NCBI GenBank assembly: GCA_900316295.1
Contig: ONCJ01000026.1
Coordinates: forward strand, 1 to 47,920
Origin: an uncultured Prevotella sp.
GTDB lineage: Bacteria > Bacteroidota > Bacteroidia > Bacteroidales > Bacteroidaceae
Length of the DNA: 47,920 bases
Direction: 5' to 3'
Part shown: in pieces, positions 7,393 through 15,282 of the stretch
Layout of the letters: every line of letters starts with the position of its first letter
Numbering within the stretch: the stretch's first letter is position 1
Translations under genes and position numbers: made by a program
The notes under the pieces: model-generated
The model's input: only the letters and a program-made list of their open reading frames with translations
Told to the model about the DNA's origin: nothing
Databases searched by the model: none

Positions 7393-9129
7393 TTATTTTT
7401 TCGGTTCTTTAATGTATTTTCTTTGTTTTATCTTCTTGTCGAGGGTAGGGCTTTCCACCTTGTCGTCCTTGGCTTTCTGCCAATATTGCAGGGCTTCGTC
7501 CGTGTTGCCGGTCATGGCATAGATGTCGCCAGCGTGTTCGTAGATGACTCCTCCGTCGCCCTGAAGGTGTTTTACAGCCTGATCGATATATATTTTAGCT
7601 TCCTCATAGCGTCCTTGCATGAAGAGAATCCATGCGAAGGTATCGAGGAAGGTGCTGTTCTCGGGTTCAGCCTTGATGGTCTTATAGCTCATCTGCTCGG
7701 CACGGCTGAGGTCGCTGCCGTGGATGCTGAGATAGTAGGCGTAGTTGTTGAGAGCGCCGAAATTGTCGGGCTTCCAGTGTAGACAGCTGTCGTATGCGGC
7801 GTACGCTTCCGTGTCGAGCCCCTTGTCGTGTAGGATGTCGCCCATGATGGCATAGAAGTCGCTGACGATGCGGGGGTCGCTGCTGCTGTTGATCTGAGCC
7901 ACTCCCTTGCGGAAGGTGTTCAGTGCTTCGTCGTGCTTGCCTTGCTGATAGTATGCTATGCCTTGGAAATAGTAGAATGCCATCTCGTCGGGATTGTATT
8001 GCTGGGCAGGGCGACAGAGGTCTATCACCTTGTCGTATTGCTCCTCGGGCCACAGATTCTGTATCAGGATGAGGCGTGCCTGGGCATTATCTGGCTCTAC
8101 CTTGATCGCTTGTTCGTAAACGCTGTTGACGGAGTCTTTCGGCATGTTGATGAGTGTGAGGTAGGCTGCCTTCAGCATGTAGAGGTCGCTTGTCTTCTGG
8201 GGTTGTGAGAGTGTCTTGTCGAGGAGCTGAAGTATGGCGATGCTGTCACCTCCCTGCTGTTGATTCTCGTATATGGCACGTCTGAGCAGTGAAACCTTTG
8301 TGCTGGTCTCTGTCTTCGGACTTGACAGGAGGTTGGTGAGCAGTTCCTCAGCCTTGGCGTCCATACCCTCTATACGATAATAGTCGAGCATGGATATCTG
8401 TGCTGCTTCGTTGTCGGGCTCTTCTGCCATGACATACTTGTATTCTTTAAGTGCCAGTCTTGGCTTGCCGTTCTGTAGTAGCCAGTTGCCGAGCATCACT
8501 CTGTAGTTGAGATCATTTGGGTGTTTGTCAACGAGCGACTGCAATTCCTTGAGAACCTTGTCTTTGTCATCCATCTGCTCGTAGATTTGCATCTTTGTGA
8601 GGGTGATTTGTTCGCTGCCGCCTTCCAAGACCTCCATACGATTGAGAACTTCAATCATCTTGGCATAATTGTTGGTGGCTCCGTAGAGGCGCAGCAGAAT
8701 CTCGAGCACGTCTTCACGGCCTTTATTGGTGGAATAGAGCTGTTCGTAGGTACCAATCGCCTTGTCATATTCCTGTTGGGATACATAGAATTGGGCCAGT
8801 CGTTCTTGATATGTGCTGTTCTTGGGGTTCAGTTCGGCTGCCTTCTCAAAGCACATACGCGCAGAGGCATTGTCTTTCATATCGAAATAATACTGTGACA
8901 GCTGAAAGTATGTCTCAGCAGCCATAGGGTTGAGGTGCTGAGCATATTTCATCAGGTCAAAAGCTGCCGATCTGTTGCCTTGTTGTTGCTGCCGAATGGA
9001 CTCTAGATAGAAATATTGGTATGAGCGGGCGGAGTCTTGCGAAAGAGCCTTTGCAGAAAGACATGACAACAGGGCGATGACAAACATAGCCATCACTACC
9101 ATGGTCCTCATGATCTTCTTATTATTCAT
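7393..9129 (-). CDS. Exported tetratricopeptide-repeat protein
   Basis: About 578 residues with a hydrophobic export signal (MRTMVVMAMFVIALLSC...SAKA) followed by TPR units almost to the C-terminus. Typical TPR stretches include AAETYFQLSQYYF, EQYDKAIGTYEQL and ALNNYAYYLS. Such proteins act as scaffolds for protein complexes, here probably in the periplasm; the partner is unknown. The start is uncertain. The frame is open back to 9189 through five more in-frame ATGs produced by a 15-nt repeat. I chose the ATG at 9129, which keeps a short basic stretch before the signal sequence; 9111 is also possible. It lies between dut and the DUF4292 gene in the same direction. Confidence 0.83.
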   Translation of the reverse strand: MNNKKIMRTMVVMAMFVIALLSCLSAKALSQDSARSYQYFYLESIRQQQQGNRSAAFDLMKYAQHLNPMAAETYFQLSQYYFDMKDNASARMCFEKAAELNPKNSTYQERLAQFYVSQQEYDKAIGTYEQLYSTNKGREDVLEILLRLYGATNNYAKMIEVLNRMEVLEGGSEQITLTKMQIYEQMDDKDKVLKELQSLVDKHPNDLNYRVMLGNWLLQNGKPRLALKEYKYVMAEEPDNEAAQISMLDYYRIEGMDAKAEELLTNLLSSPKTETSTKVSLLRRAIYENQQQGGDSIAILQLLDKTLSQPQKTSDLYMLKAAYLTLINMPKDSVNSVYEQAIKVEPDNAQARLILIQNLWPEEQYDKVIDLCRPAQQYNPDEMAFYYFQGIAYYQQGKHDEALNTFRKGVAQINSSSDPRIVSDFYAIMGDILHDKGLDTEAYAAYDSCLHWKPDNFGALNNYAYYLSIHGSDLSRAEQMSYKTIKAEPENSTFLDTFAWILFMQGRYEEAKIYIDQAVKHLQGDGGVIYEHAGDIYAMTGNTDEALQYWQKAKDDKVESPTLDKKIKQRKYIKEPKK

Positions 9130-9197
9130 CTCTATATTACTCATCTCCTTACTACTCATCTCCTTACTACTCATCTCCTCATTACTCACCTCCTCAT
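9123..9197 (-). repeat. Five 15-nt tandem units carrying GGAG and ATG at the start of the TPR gene
   Basis: Read on the minus strand, each unit is close to GTAAGGAGATGAGTA; units 9138-9152 and 9153-9167 are identical. Each contains an SD-like GGAG directly before ATG, and all the ATGs are in the TPR reading frame. The array begins five bases after the dut stop codon. Confidence 0.85.
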
Positions 9198-9201
9198 CTC
9201 C

Positions 9202-9639
9202 TCATTTCACTCCCGTATGTCCGTATCCTCCAGCACCACGCTCAGTCTCGTCGAGCTCCTCAACGATCTTGAATTCTATCTGTTCGTGCCGACTGATGAC
9301 CATCTGGGCAATGCGCTCTCCGTCTTCAATGACAAAGTCTTCTTGTGACAGGTTGATGAGCAGTACGCCCACTTCTCCACGATAGTCGGCATCTACTGTG
9401 CCAGGACTGTTGAGTACGGTGATGCCCTTCTTCAGTGCAAGTCCGCTACGTGGACGTATCTGAGCTTCGAATCCTTCGGGCAGGGCTATGTATAATCCTG
9501 TGGGTATCAGTCTGCGCTCCATGGGGTGCAGGGTTATAGACTCGTCAAGGTTGGCACGAATGTCCATGCCAGCACTCATGGGGGTGGCGTATGCAGGGAG
9601 TTGCTGATGACCTTTGTTGATGATCCTAATCTCTGTCAT
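9202..9639 (-). CDS. dut: Deoxyuridine 5'-triphosphate nucleotidohydrolase (dUTPase)
   Basis: Hydrolyses dUTP to dUMP and pyrophosphate, which keeps uracil out of DNA and feeds dTMP synthesis. It is 145 residues, the usual size of the trimeric enzyme. All five motifs are present: AGMDIRA (23-29), PRSGLA (63-68), GTVDADYRG (80-88) with the catalytic Asp, RIAQMVI (109-115) and the P-loop-like [10 protein letters not shown] (134-143). The ATG at 9639 (MTEIRI) was chosen over an in-frame upstream ATG at 9669, which would add ten residues foreign to the family. It is the first gene of the minus-strand run ending with the EnvC-like gene. Confidence 0.95.
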   Translation of the reverse strand: MTEIRIINKGHQQLPAYATPMSAGMDIRANLDESITLHPMERRLIPTGLYIALPEGFEAQIRPRSGLALKKGITVLNSPGTVDADYRGEVGVLLINLSQEDFVIEDGERIAQMVISRHEQIEFKIVEELDETERGAGGYGHTGVK

Positions 9640-9677
9640 AATTACGTGTTCTATATTAGTTATGTGCAAATTTTGGG

Positions 9678-9685
9678 CAAAGGTA
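9678..9685 (-). promoter_or_regulatory. -7 box upstream of dut
   Basis: The minus strand reads TACCTTTG, matching TAnnTTTG, about 40 bases before the dut ATG. No convincing TTG is seen 19-21 bp upstream; that stretch is a low-complexity series of TTGAAAG-like words. Confidence 0.5.
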
Positions 9686-9781
9686 CGATAATAAGTTGAA
9701 AGATGAAAGTTGAAAGTTGAAAATTGCTTTACGGTTCACAATATTTTAACGCAAATAGTAAGTAAAACGAAAACTTTTTGG

Positions 9782-9789
9782 TAATTTTG
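9782..9789 (+). promoter_or_regulatory. -7 box upstream of dgt
   Basis: TAATTTTG matches TAnnTTTG, 26 bases before the dgt ATG at 9815. The -33 region shows no TTG, so this rests on the -7 box alone. Confidence 0.45.
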
Positions 9790-9814
9790 CAATTGATAAA
9801 GTAACGAAATCACA

Positions 9815-11152
9815 ATGGACTGGCAGAAACTGATAACCAACAAACGACTCGGACAGGAGATTGTTCATGCGGAACGACATGACGACCGTTCAGAGTTCAA
9901 GCGCGACTATGACCGACTGATATTCTCGGCACCATTCAGACGGATGCAAAATAAGACCCAGGTGTTCCCACTGCCTGGAAGTATCTTTGTTCATAACAGG
10001 CTGACCCACTCGCTCGAAGTGTCGAGCGTGGGAAGGTCGTTGGGTGATGATGTGTCACGAGCCCTGATGAAACGACATCCGGAGCTTAGAGGAACATTGT
10101 TTGAGGAGATAGGAACTATTGTCTCTGCAGCGTGTCTTGCACATGATATGGGAAATCCGCCCTTCGGACATAGTGGCGAGAGAGCCATACAAGCCTACTT
10201 CCTCGAAGGTCCTGGTAGGGGACTTCAGGCAATGGTGTCGCCAGACTTCTGGTCGGACATCACTCATTTTGAGGGTAATGCCAATGCCTTCCGCCTTCTT
10301 ACCCATCGGTTTAGGGGTCGTAGAGATGGCGGGTTTGTGATGACATACAGTACGCTTGCCAGTATAGTGAAATATCCTCATTCTGCTTCTCTTGCAGGCA
10401 AGAAAGGGAAGTTTGGCTTCTTCTCTACGGAGGCGATGCTATACAAGCGAATTGCCGATGAAATGGGAATAAACAGAGAGGATGTGGAAGGCGAGGGACT
10501 ACGGTTCTGTCGCCATCCGCTGGTATATCTTGTTGAGGCTGCCGACGATATCTGCTACGAGATAATGGATATAGAAGACGCCCATAAACTGAAGATTCTA
10601 TCATACGATGAAACCGAGGAACTGCTGTTGGGGTTCTTTGACGAGCCCACCAAAGCCAATATCCATAAACGTATCATCGACGAGGGGGTTACGGATAATA
10701 ATGAGAAGGTGGTGTATATGAGGGCGTGCGTCATAGGCAAGCTGGAGAATGAGTGTGTCAAGGTGTTTGTTGACAATGAGGATGCTTTGCTTGATGGACG
10801 GTTTGAAGGTTCGCTGATAAATGGCATGCCGACGCTGCAGCGTGAAGCCTATCTACGATGTGTCGACGTGTCGATGAAGAAGATATACCATAGTAAGATA
10901 GTGCTGGATGTGGAGCTGAGTGGTTATAAAATTATGGACACGCTGATGAACAACTTCATCGGTGCAGCAGTAAGCCCAGAGAAATTCCATTCACAGCAGC
11001 TTATAAGACGCGTGTCAAGCCAGTATGATATACAATCGGACGATCTTGAGACTCGCGTGATGTCTGTCATCGACTACATCAGCGGAATGACGGATGTGTA
11101 TGCGCTGGATATATATCAAAAAATAAACGGAATCAGCCTTCCCGTAGTGTGA
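9815..11152 (+). CDS. dgt: Deoxyguanosinetriphosphate triphosphohydrolase-like protein (HD domain)
   Basis: Hydrolyses dNTPs, typically dGTP, to deoxynucleoside and triphosphate, so it tunes DNA precursor pools. It has 445 residues. The HD-superfamily metal site is visible: His65 in RLTHSLEV, then HD at 110-111 in CLAHDMGNPPFGHSGE, and a later Asp in EAADDICYEIMD. The start MDWQKLITNKRLG and the motif SAPFRRMQNKTQVFP are characteristic of bacterial dGTPases. It sits next to dut in divergent orientation, so two nucleotide-pool enzymes flank one intergenic region. A terminator-like hairpin overlaps its stop codon. Confidence 0.93.
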   Translation: MDWQKLITNKRLGQEIVHAERHDDRSEFKRDYDRLIFSAPFRRMQNKTQVFPLPGSIFVHNRLTHSLEVSSVGRSLGDDVSRALMKRHPELRGTLFEEIGTIVSAACLAHDMGNPPFGHSGERAIQAYFLEGPGRGLQAMVSPDFWSDITHFEGNANAFRLLTHRFRGRRDGGFVMTYSTLASIVKYPHSASLAGKKGKFGFFSTEAMLYKRIADEMGINREDVEGEGLRFCRHPLVYLVEAADDICYEIMDIEDAHKLKILSYDETEELLLGFFDEPTKANIHKRIIDEGVTDNNEKVVYMRACVIGKLENECVKVFVDNEDALLDGRFEGSLINGMPTLQREAYLRCVDVSMKKIYHSKIVLDVELSGYKIMDTLMNNFIGAAVSPEKFHSQQLIRRVSSQYDIQSDDLETRVMSVIDYISGMTDVYALDIYQKINGISLPVV

Positions 11153-11172
11153 TGGCTGACTCCGTTTGTATT
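11129..11172 (+). terminator. Terminator hairpin at the end of dgt
   Basis: GGAATCAGCC (11129-11138) pairs with GGCTGACTCC (11154-11163) with one mismatch, and T-rich bases follow. The stem overlaps the dgt stop codon. It lies between convergent genes and may serve both. Confidence 0.6.
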
Positions 11173-11195
11173 AAGTGAAGGGTGTGTGCCCAGTA

Positions 11196-12182
11196 CTAAT
11201 CTTTGTATATCACCTTGTTGGCTCCGCTAGTGATGCGCATAGCTTCGGGGTGAGCCTTAATGAATGAGTCGATGTGACGCTTGCGCTTATCCTCGAGTAT
11301 CTCGTCAATGGCGATAAGGATGCCAGTCTCTTCAACATCACCAAATCCATAGTTTATGGCAGTGCCAAAGAGTCGCATGGTAGGACTGAGGTTCATGTAT
11401 GCATTGACAAGAGGTGGAATATTGTAACCAAGCTTGCGTATCTCAGTATTTAGAATCACATAGTCCGCGCGGAAGTCATCCTTGCAGAAGAGCTGTTCTA
11501 ACTCTTTCTGGTCAGTTTCGATTTTTAGCGGTTTCATCGGTACAATAAGGTTCTCCTTGTCGTCGAAATGTTTTTTCAGGAAATAGAGTATCATGTCTCT
11601 GCCTCGACGAATGTATGATGGATACATCGTCATTTTTCCGAAAAAGTATTTTATCTCTGGGTTAAGAACAACCAAGGCGCCAAGTCCGTCCCACAGGTTA
11701 TCAAGAGCGAACAAACTCTTTGCTCCCATTCTCGAACTTTGATAGGGTAAGGAAACAAATGATCTGCCGAGCTCCACGGTGTAGGGGACGTACTCCTTCA
11801 TGAACTTCTCAGAGAAATGGAACATGTGACTGGTGGCGAGGTGGGGCTGTCCGTTAGGCATTATCTCCCACTCAGTACCAAACTGATAGCGATATCCACC
11901 CAGAATGTCCTCTGCCTCAGGGTTCCATACAATGAGTTGCTTGTAACAGTTGTCGCATGTGTCGAACTCGTCTATGTCGAGCGCTTTGCCTGTACCACCG
12001 CCTGCCTCTCGGAAGGCAATCTCGCGAAGACGACCTATCTCCCTCATGACGTTGGGTGAGTTGTGGGCAGTAACGATGTATATCTCGTTATTGCTCTTGT
12101 TGGTCAGTCGTAATTGCTTCTCGGGTGTCAGTTCGCTCTTGATAAGTTCTCTGTCTACCGGTTGGATAATCTCTTGTTCCAT
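11196..12182 (-). CDS. GNAT-fold N-acyltransferase, GlsB/OlsB-like (glycine lipid synthesis)
   Basis: A 328-residue protein of the OlsB/GlsB acyltransferase group, which joins a hydroxy fatty acid to an amino acid. In Bacteroides, GlsB makes N-acyl-glycine, the first step to glycine lipids. Stretches that fit are AFREAGGGTGKALDIDEFD, DILGGYRYQFG and VELGRSFVSLPYQ, followed by GLGALVVLNPEIKYFFG. The PlsC-like gene immediately upstream (29-bp gap) matches the partner GlsA, and this pairing supports the call. The products are unusual membrane lipids of Bacteroidetes. There is no signal peptide; the enzyme should act at the inner face of the membrane. The substrate is inferred, not seen. Confidence 0.75.
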   Translation of the reverse strand: MEQEIIQPVDRELIKSELTPEKQLRLTNKSNNEIYIVTAHNSPNVMREIGRLREIAFREAGGGTGKALDIDEFDTCDNCYKQLIVWNPEAEDILGGYRYQFGTEWEIMPNGQPHLATSHMFHFSEKFMKEYVPYTVELGRSFVSLPYQSSRMGAKSLFALDNLWDGLGALVVLNPEIKYFFGKMTMYPSYIRRGRDMILYFLKKHFDDKENLIVPMKPLKIETDQKELEQLFCKDDFRADYVILNTEIRKLGYNIPPLVNAYMNLSPTMRLFGTAINYGFGDVEETGILIAIDEILEDKRKRHIDSFIKAHPEAMRITSGANKVIYKD

Positions 12183-12211
12183 GTCGTTCTGGTTGTTATT
12201 GTTTGGAGTTC

Positions 12212-13051
12212 TTATTTCTCTTTAGGCAGTTGATATACCCTTGCTCGTACTTCCTGTGCCCACTGGGTAGGCGTTTTCGATTTGTCGAATGTCTGCCATG
12301 ATATGGGTTTGCCTATCGTTATCTGGAACGATTGGTGCCTGTTCTTATACATCTCGTCAACGAGGAAGAGCATGGCTATGTTGAACTTGATGCCCAGCAT
12401 CTTGCAGATATTGGCTAGGCGATAGAAGAACATCGAGTTGTGACCGCTGAAGTGTATCGGTACGATGTCTCTCTTATGCTCGACACTCTTGGTGATGAAT
12501 GTCTTCTTCCAGGGGATGTCTTGAATTATCCCGTCGATTTTCCTGGAGCACAGTCCTGCAGGGAACATCACCATGTGATCGTCGCTGGAGAATCCCGTCT
12601 CCACCATTGCCGGGAAGTTGCGGCTCTGCGAACCAGTCTTGTTGATGCCGATGCACAAAGGAGCGAGTCCTGGCAGGTTCATTAAAAGGTCGTTGACAAG
12701 GTATTTGAACTTGTTGTCGTAATGGCGACCGATAATGGAACCTATTGCTACACCGTCGATACCTCCAAGAGGATGGTTGGAGACGAATGTGTAGAGTTTG
12801 CCGTCGTTCTTGTCAGGCAGGTTCTCTTGCCCCCTTATTTCTAACGACATATCCAGATACTTGACGCATGCCACCAACCAGTCTGTTCCAACCAGATCCT
12901 TGTTGTTCCATAGGAATTCGTTTACCTGGTCCTGATGGGTGATATGCTTGAGCCATGTGACAAGTGGTCTGGGCACGTACCTGCTTTTTGTACCCATTTT
13001 GCTCTTTAGTATCTTGTCAATGTCAATCGTTTTTTCCGTTACTTTTTCCAT
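12212..13051 (-). CDS. PlsC-like acyltransferase, GlsA-like (glycine lipid synthesis)
   Basis: A 279-residue lysophospholipid-type acyltransferase that would add the second acyl chain to the N-acylated amino acid. The catalytic motif is NHPLGGIDG (His93, Asp99), the spacing found in hemolysin-like/OlsA-type enzymes. FPAGLCSRK (about residues 158-166) corresponds to the second conserved block (usually FPxG) and IVPIHFSG to the later one. The start at 13051 (MEKVTEK) was chosen over an in-frame ATG at 13093 because the latter would precede the candidate -7 box at 13081-13088. It is the first gene of a two-gene unit with the GlsB-like gene and diverges from mraZ. Confidence 0.8.
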   Translation of the reverse strand: MEKVTEKTIDIDKILKSKMGTKSRYVPRPLVTWLKHITHQDQVNEFLWNNKDLVGTDWLVACVKYLDMSLEIRGQENLPDKNDGKLYTFVSNHPLGGIDGVAIGSIIGRHYDNKFKYLVNDLLMNLPGLAPLCIGINKTGSQSRNFPAMVETGFSSDDHMVMFPAGLCSRKIDGIIQDIPWKKTFITKSVEHKRDIVPIHFSGHNSMFFYRLANICKMLGIKFNIAMLFLVDEMYKNRHQSFQITIGKPISWQTFDKSKTPTQWAQEVRARVYQLPKEK

Positions 13052-13080
13052 TCCAATGAGGGATATTCGATAACAAATTG

Positions 13081-13088
13081 CAAAAATA
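13081..13088 (-). promoter_or_regulatory. -7 box upstream of the glsA-like gene
   Basis: The minus strand reads TATTTTTG, matching TAnnTTTG, 30 bases before the chosen ATG. No TTG is seen at the expected -33 position. Confidence 0.4.
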
Positions 13089-13235
13089 ATCAAACCTTTT
13101 GTAAAAAAGTGCTCTTTTTGTGATAAAAAGTTCTAAACGGCAAAAAAAAGATATTTTTTACTCTCTCCTCGCTCTTTACTTCTCATCCCTTGAATGAGTT
13201 AAAATAATAAAAAAACATCGTTTTTAAAAAATATT

Positions 13236-13278
13236 GTGGAGATTTGTGGTGGAAAGTGGGGAAAAATATGTAATTTTG
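13236..13278 (+). promoter_or_regulatory. dcw cluster promoter with three MraZ-type boxes
   Basis: GTGG occurs at 13236, 13246 and 13256, exactly 10 bp apart; the third copy reads AAAGTGGGG. MraZ proteins are known to bind direct repeats of TGGG/GTGG spaced by one helical turn in front of their own gene. The -7 box TAATTTTG follows at 13271-13278, so bound MraZ would cover the -33 region. A TTTG at 13243-13246 gives a 24-bp spacer, longer than usual. Confidence 0.72.
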
Positions 13279-13306
13279 GAGCCGAATTTAAAATATAAAG
13301 ATGTAG

Positions 13307-13774
13307 ATGAGATTTTTCGGCAACATAGAAGCAAAGACAGACTCGAAAGGAAGAGTGTTTCTTCCTGCGGTTTTCCGCAGGGTTCTGGGCTCGGCAGGCG
13401 AGGTGAGTCTTGTGATGCGTAAGGACATACATGAGACGTGTCTGGTGCTCTATCCCGAATCCGTATGGAATGAGTATCTCGATCGTCTCAATGCGAAGAT
13501 AAACAAATGGAATGCAGAGCAGCGCAGGGTGTTCCGCAAGTTTGTCTCGGATGTTGAGATTGTGACGCTTGATATGAATGGTCGCTTCCTTATACCGAAA
13601 AGATACCTGAAAATGGCGAATATAGGACAGTCTATTCAGTTTAAAGGTATGGATGACACGATTGAAATATGGGGTCAGCAAGAGGAGGAAAAGGCGCAGA
13701 TGAGCTCGGAGGAGTTCTCGCAGTCGATGGAAAAACTAATGGGAACAACGAATAGTGTCTTCGATGAATGGTGA
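13307..13774 (+). CDS. mraZ: Transcriptional regulator MraZ
   Basis: A 155-residue DNA-binding regulator of the division and cell-wall cluster that represses its own operon. It contains two SpoVT/AbrB-like halves, each with the conserved DxxGR core: TDSKGRVFLPAVFR near residue 11 and LDMNGRFLIPKRYL near residue 88. It is the first gene of the cluster, as in most bacteria, and the candidate operator lies just upstream at 13236-13260. The last 11 bases overlap rsmH, so translation of the two is probably coupled. The tail after about residue 125 (EEEKAQMSSEEFS...) is a charged extension. Confidence 0.95.
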   Translation: MRFFGNIEAKTDSKGRVFLPAVFRRVLGSAGEVSLVMRKDIHETCLVLYPESVWNEYLDRLNAKINKWNAEQRRVFRKFVSDVEIVTLDMNGRFLIPKRYLKMANIGQSIQFKGMDDTIEIWGQQEEEKAQMSSEEFSQSMEKLMGTTNSVFDEW

Positions 13775-14684
13775 GCAGTATACATATCATACACCAGTGC
13801 TCTTGCAGGAGAGTATCGATGCACTTGACGTAAAGGCGAATGGCGTCTATGCGGATGTCACTTTTGGTGGTGGCGGACATAGCAGGGAGCTGCTCTCCCG
13901 ATTAGGCAATGAAGGTCGGCTGTACAGCTTCGATCAAGATGAGGATGCTGAAGAGAATATCGGTCGGGTAGAGAATCGTGGGTCGTTCACCTTTGTTCGT
14001 AGCAATTTTAGGTACATCAGTAACTGGATGCGCTATTATGGCGAGGAATATTTGGACGGAATATTGGCGGACCTCGGAGTCTCCAGCCATCATTTCGATG
14101 ACGCAGAGAGAGGATTCTCGTTTCGTTATGACGCACCCCTCGACATGAGGATGAACAAACGAGCAGGAACAACGGCTGCCGATATTATTAACACGTATGA
14201 CGAAAAGCAACTGGCAGAGATATTTTACCTCTATGGTGAAATGAAGAACTCCAGAGCGGTGGCTAAAGCTATTGTCAATGCGCGTCTGCAGGACGAGATA
14301 AAAAGCACAGGACAGCTGGCGTCGGTATTGGAACCTGTGCTAAAGAAGGAGAGAGAAAAGAAAGAACTGGCGAAGGCGTTTCAGGCATTGCGAATAGAGG
14401 TGAACCATGAGATGGAGGCCCTTGCTGAAATGCTCGCCTCGGCAACTAATCTGCTTCGCTCGGGAGGACGACTTGTGGTGATTACCTATCACTCTTTGGA
14501 AGACCGGTTGGTGAAGAATATCATGAAGACGGGCAATGTAAGAGGTGTGGTGGCAAAAGACTTCTTTGGTAATGTTGACTCGCCATATAAGATGGTAGGC
14601 AAGGTGGTACTTCCTACGTATGAAGAACAAGAACGAAATCCTCGTAGCAGAAGTGCTAAACTAAGAATAGCAGAGAAACGATGA
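13764..14684 (+). CDS. rsmH: 16S rRNA (cytosine(1402)-N(4))-methyltransferase RsmH
   Basis: Methylates N4 of C1402 in the 16S rRNA decoding centre using S-adenosylmethionine. It has 306 residues. The N-terminal YHTPVLLQES and the SAM-binding ADVTFGGGGHSRELL (about 30-44) are diagnostic, as are LADLGVSSHHFDDAERGFSFR and the C-terminal RNPRSRSAKLR. The ATG at 13764 begins MNGEQYTYHTPVLL. A GTG at 13755 is also in frame but would lengthen the mraZ overlap. The next gene starts in the ATGA overlap at 14681. Confidence 0.95.
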   Translation: MNGEQYTYHTPVLLQESIDALDVKANGVYADVTFGGGGHSRELLSRLGNEGRLYSFDQDEDAEENIGRVENRGSFTFVRSNFRYISNWMRYYGEEYLDGILADLGVSSHHFDDAERGFSFRYDAPLDMRMNKRAGTTAADIINTYDEKQLAEIFYLYGEMKNSRAVAKAIVNARLQDEIKSTGQLASVLEPVLKKEREKKELAKAFQALRIEVNHEMEALAEMLASATNLLRSGGRLVVITYHSLEDRLVKNIMKTGNVRGVVAKDFFGNVDSPYKMVGKVVLPTYEEQERNPRSRSAKLRIAEKR

Positions 14685-15196
14685 AGGAAAACGAGATAAA
14701 CAAATCAGAAGAATCTGCCAGTAAGCAGGACCCTGTTGTTGGTCAAGAAACAAGAACAGAAAAGGGCGCTGCCGCGGAGCATGAGATGGCTGACGACCAC
14801 CAAGGTACGGTTGCCGAGGAGTTCAAAGAGGCTATCCAAGAGCGTGCGCGTGAGGACGAGCAGCCTCATTCTTCTAATTTTACGCTGAGAAAGATTCTCG
14901 GCGGTGACATCCTGACGGCTCGTCTCATCCGAAGTCAGATATGGCTGGTGGTGCTGGTGGTGTTTTTTGTGATACTCTATATCTCCAATCGTTATAGTGT
15001 GCAGAAAAACCTACTTGAGATAGACCGGCTGAATAGGGAACTGAAAGATGCTAAATATAAGGCATTGTCGAGTAGTAGTATGCTTACGGAGAAGTCGCGT
15101 GAGAGTCATGTCATCAAACTTCTGCAAAGCAGTAAGGACAGTACATTGAAAATGCCCAATCAGCCCCCGTACATCATTACGGTACCGAAGAAGTGA
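14681..15196 (+). CDS. FtsL-like division protein
   Basis: A 171-residue single-pass membrane protein in the position of ftsL. A charged cytoplasmic part (1-85) is followed by one membrane segment (about 88-107, WLVVLVVFFVILYIS) and a short periplasmic coiled coil with heptad leucines (LLEIDRLNRELKDAKYKAL). This is the layout of FtsL, which with FtsQ and FtsB activates FtsW-FtsI at the septum. Sequence conservation in this family is very low, so the call rests on topology and gene order. Its start overlaps the rsmH stop by ATGA. No FtsB-like gene is nearby. Confidence 0.8.
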   Translation: MKENEINKSEESASKQDPVVGQETRTEKGAAAEHEMADDHQGTVAEEFKEAIQERAREDEQPHSSNFTLRKILGGDILTARLIRSQIWLVVLVVFFVILYISNRYSVQKNLLEIDRLNRELKDAKYKALSSSSMLTEKSRESHVIKLLQSSKDSTLKMPNQPPYIITVPKK

Positions 15197-15282
15197 CGGG
15201 AAAATGTAAGAATTGAAAAAAATAAATTATTCGTGAAGTTCGTGTAGGTTGTACATAGTACATTAAAGTTGTAATAATATAG
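15197..15282 (+). repeat. Spacer repeat before ftsI, related to the spacer before murD
   Basis: This AT-rich 86-bp gap shares the words TTATTCGTGAA and AGTACATTA and an ending like TTGTAA..ATAGATG with 20253-20339. It looks like a dispersed intergenic repeat placed just ahead of a start codon. Confidence 0.5.
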
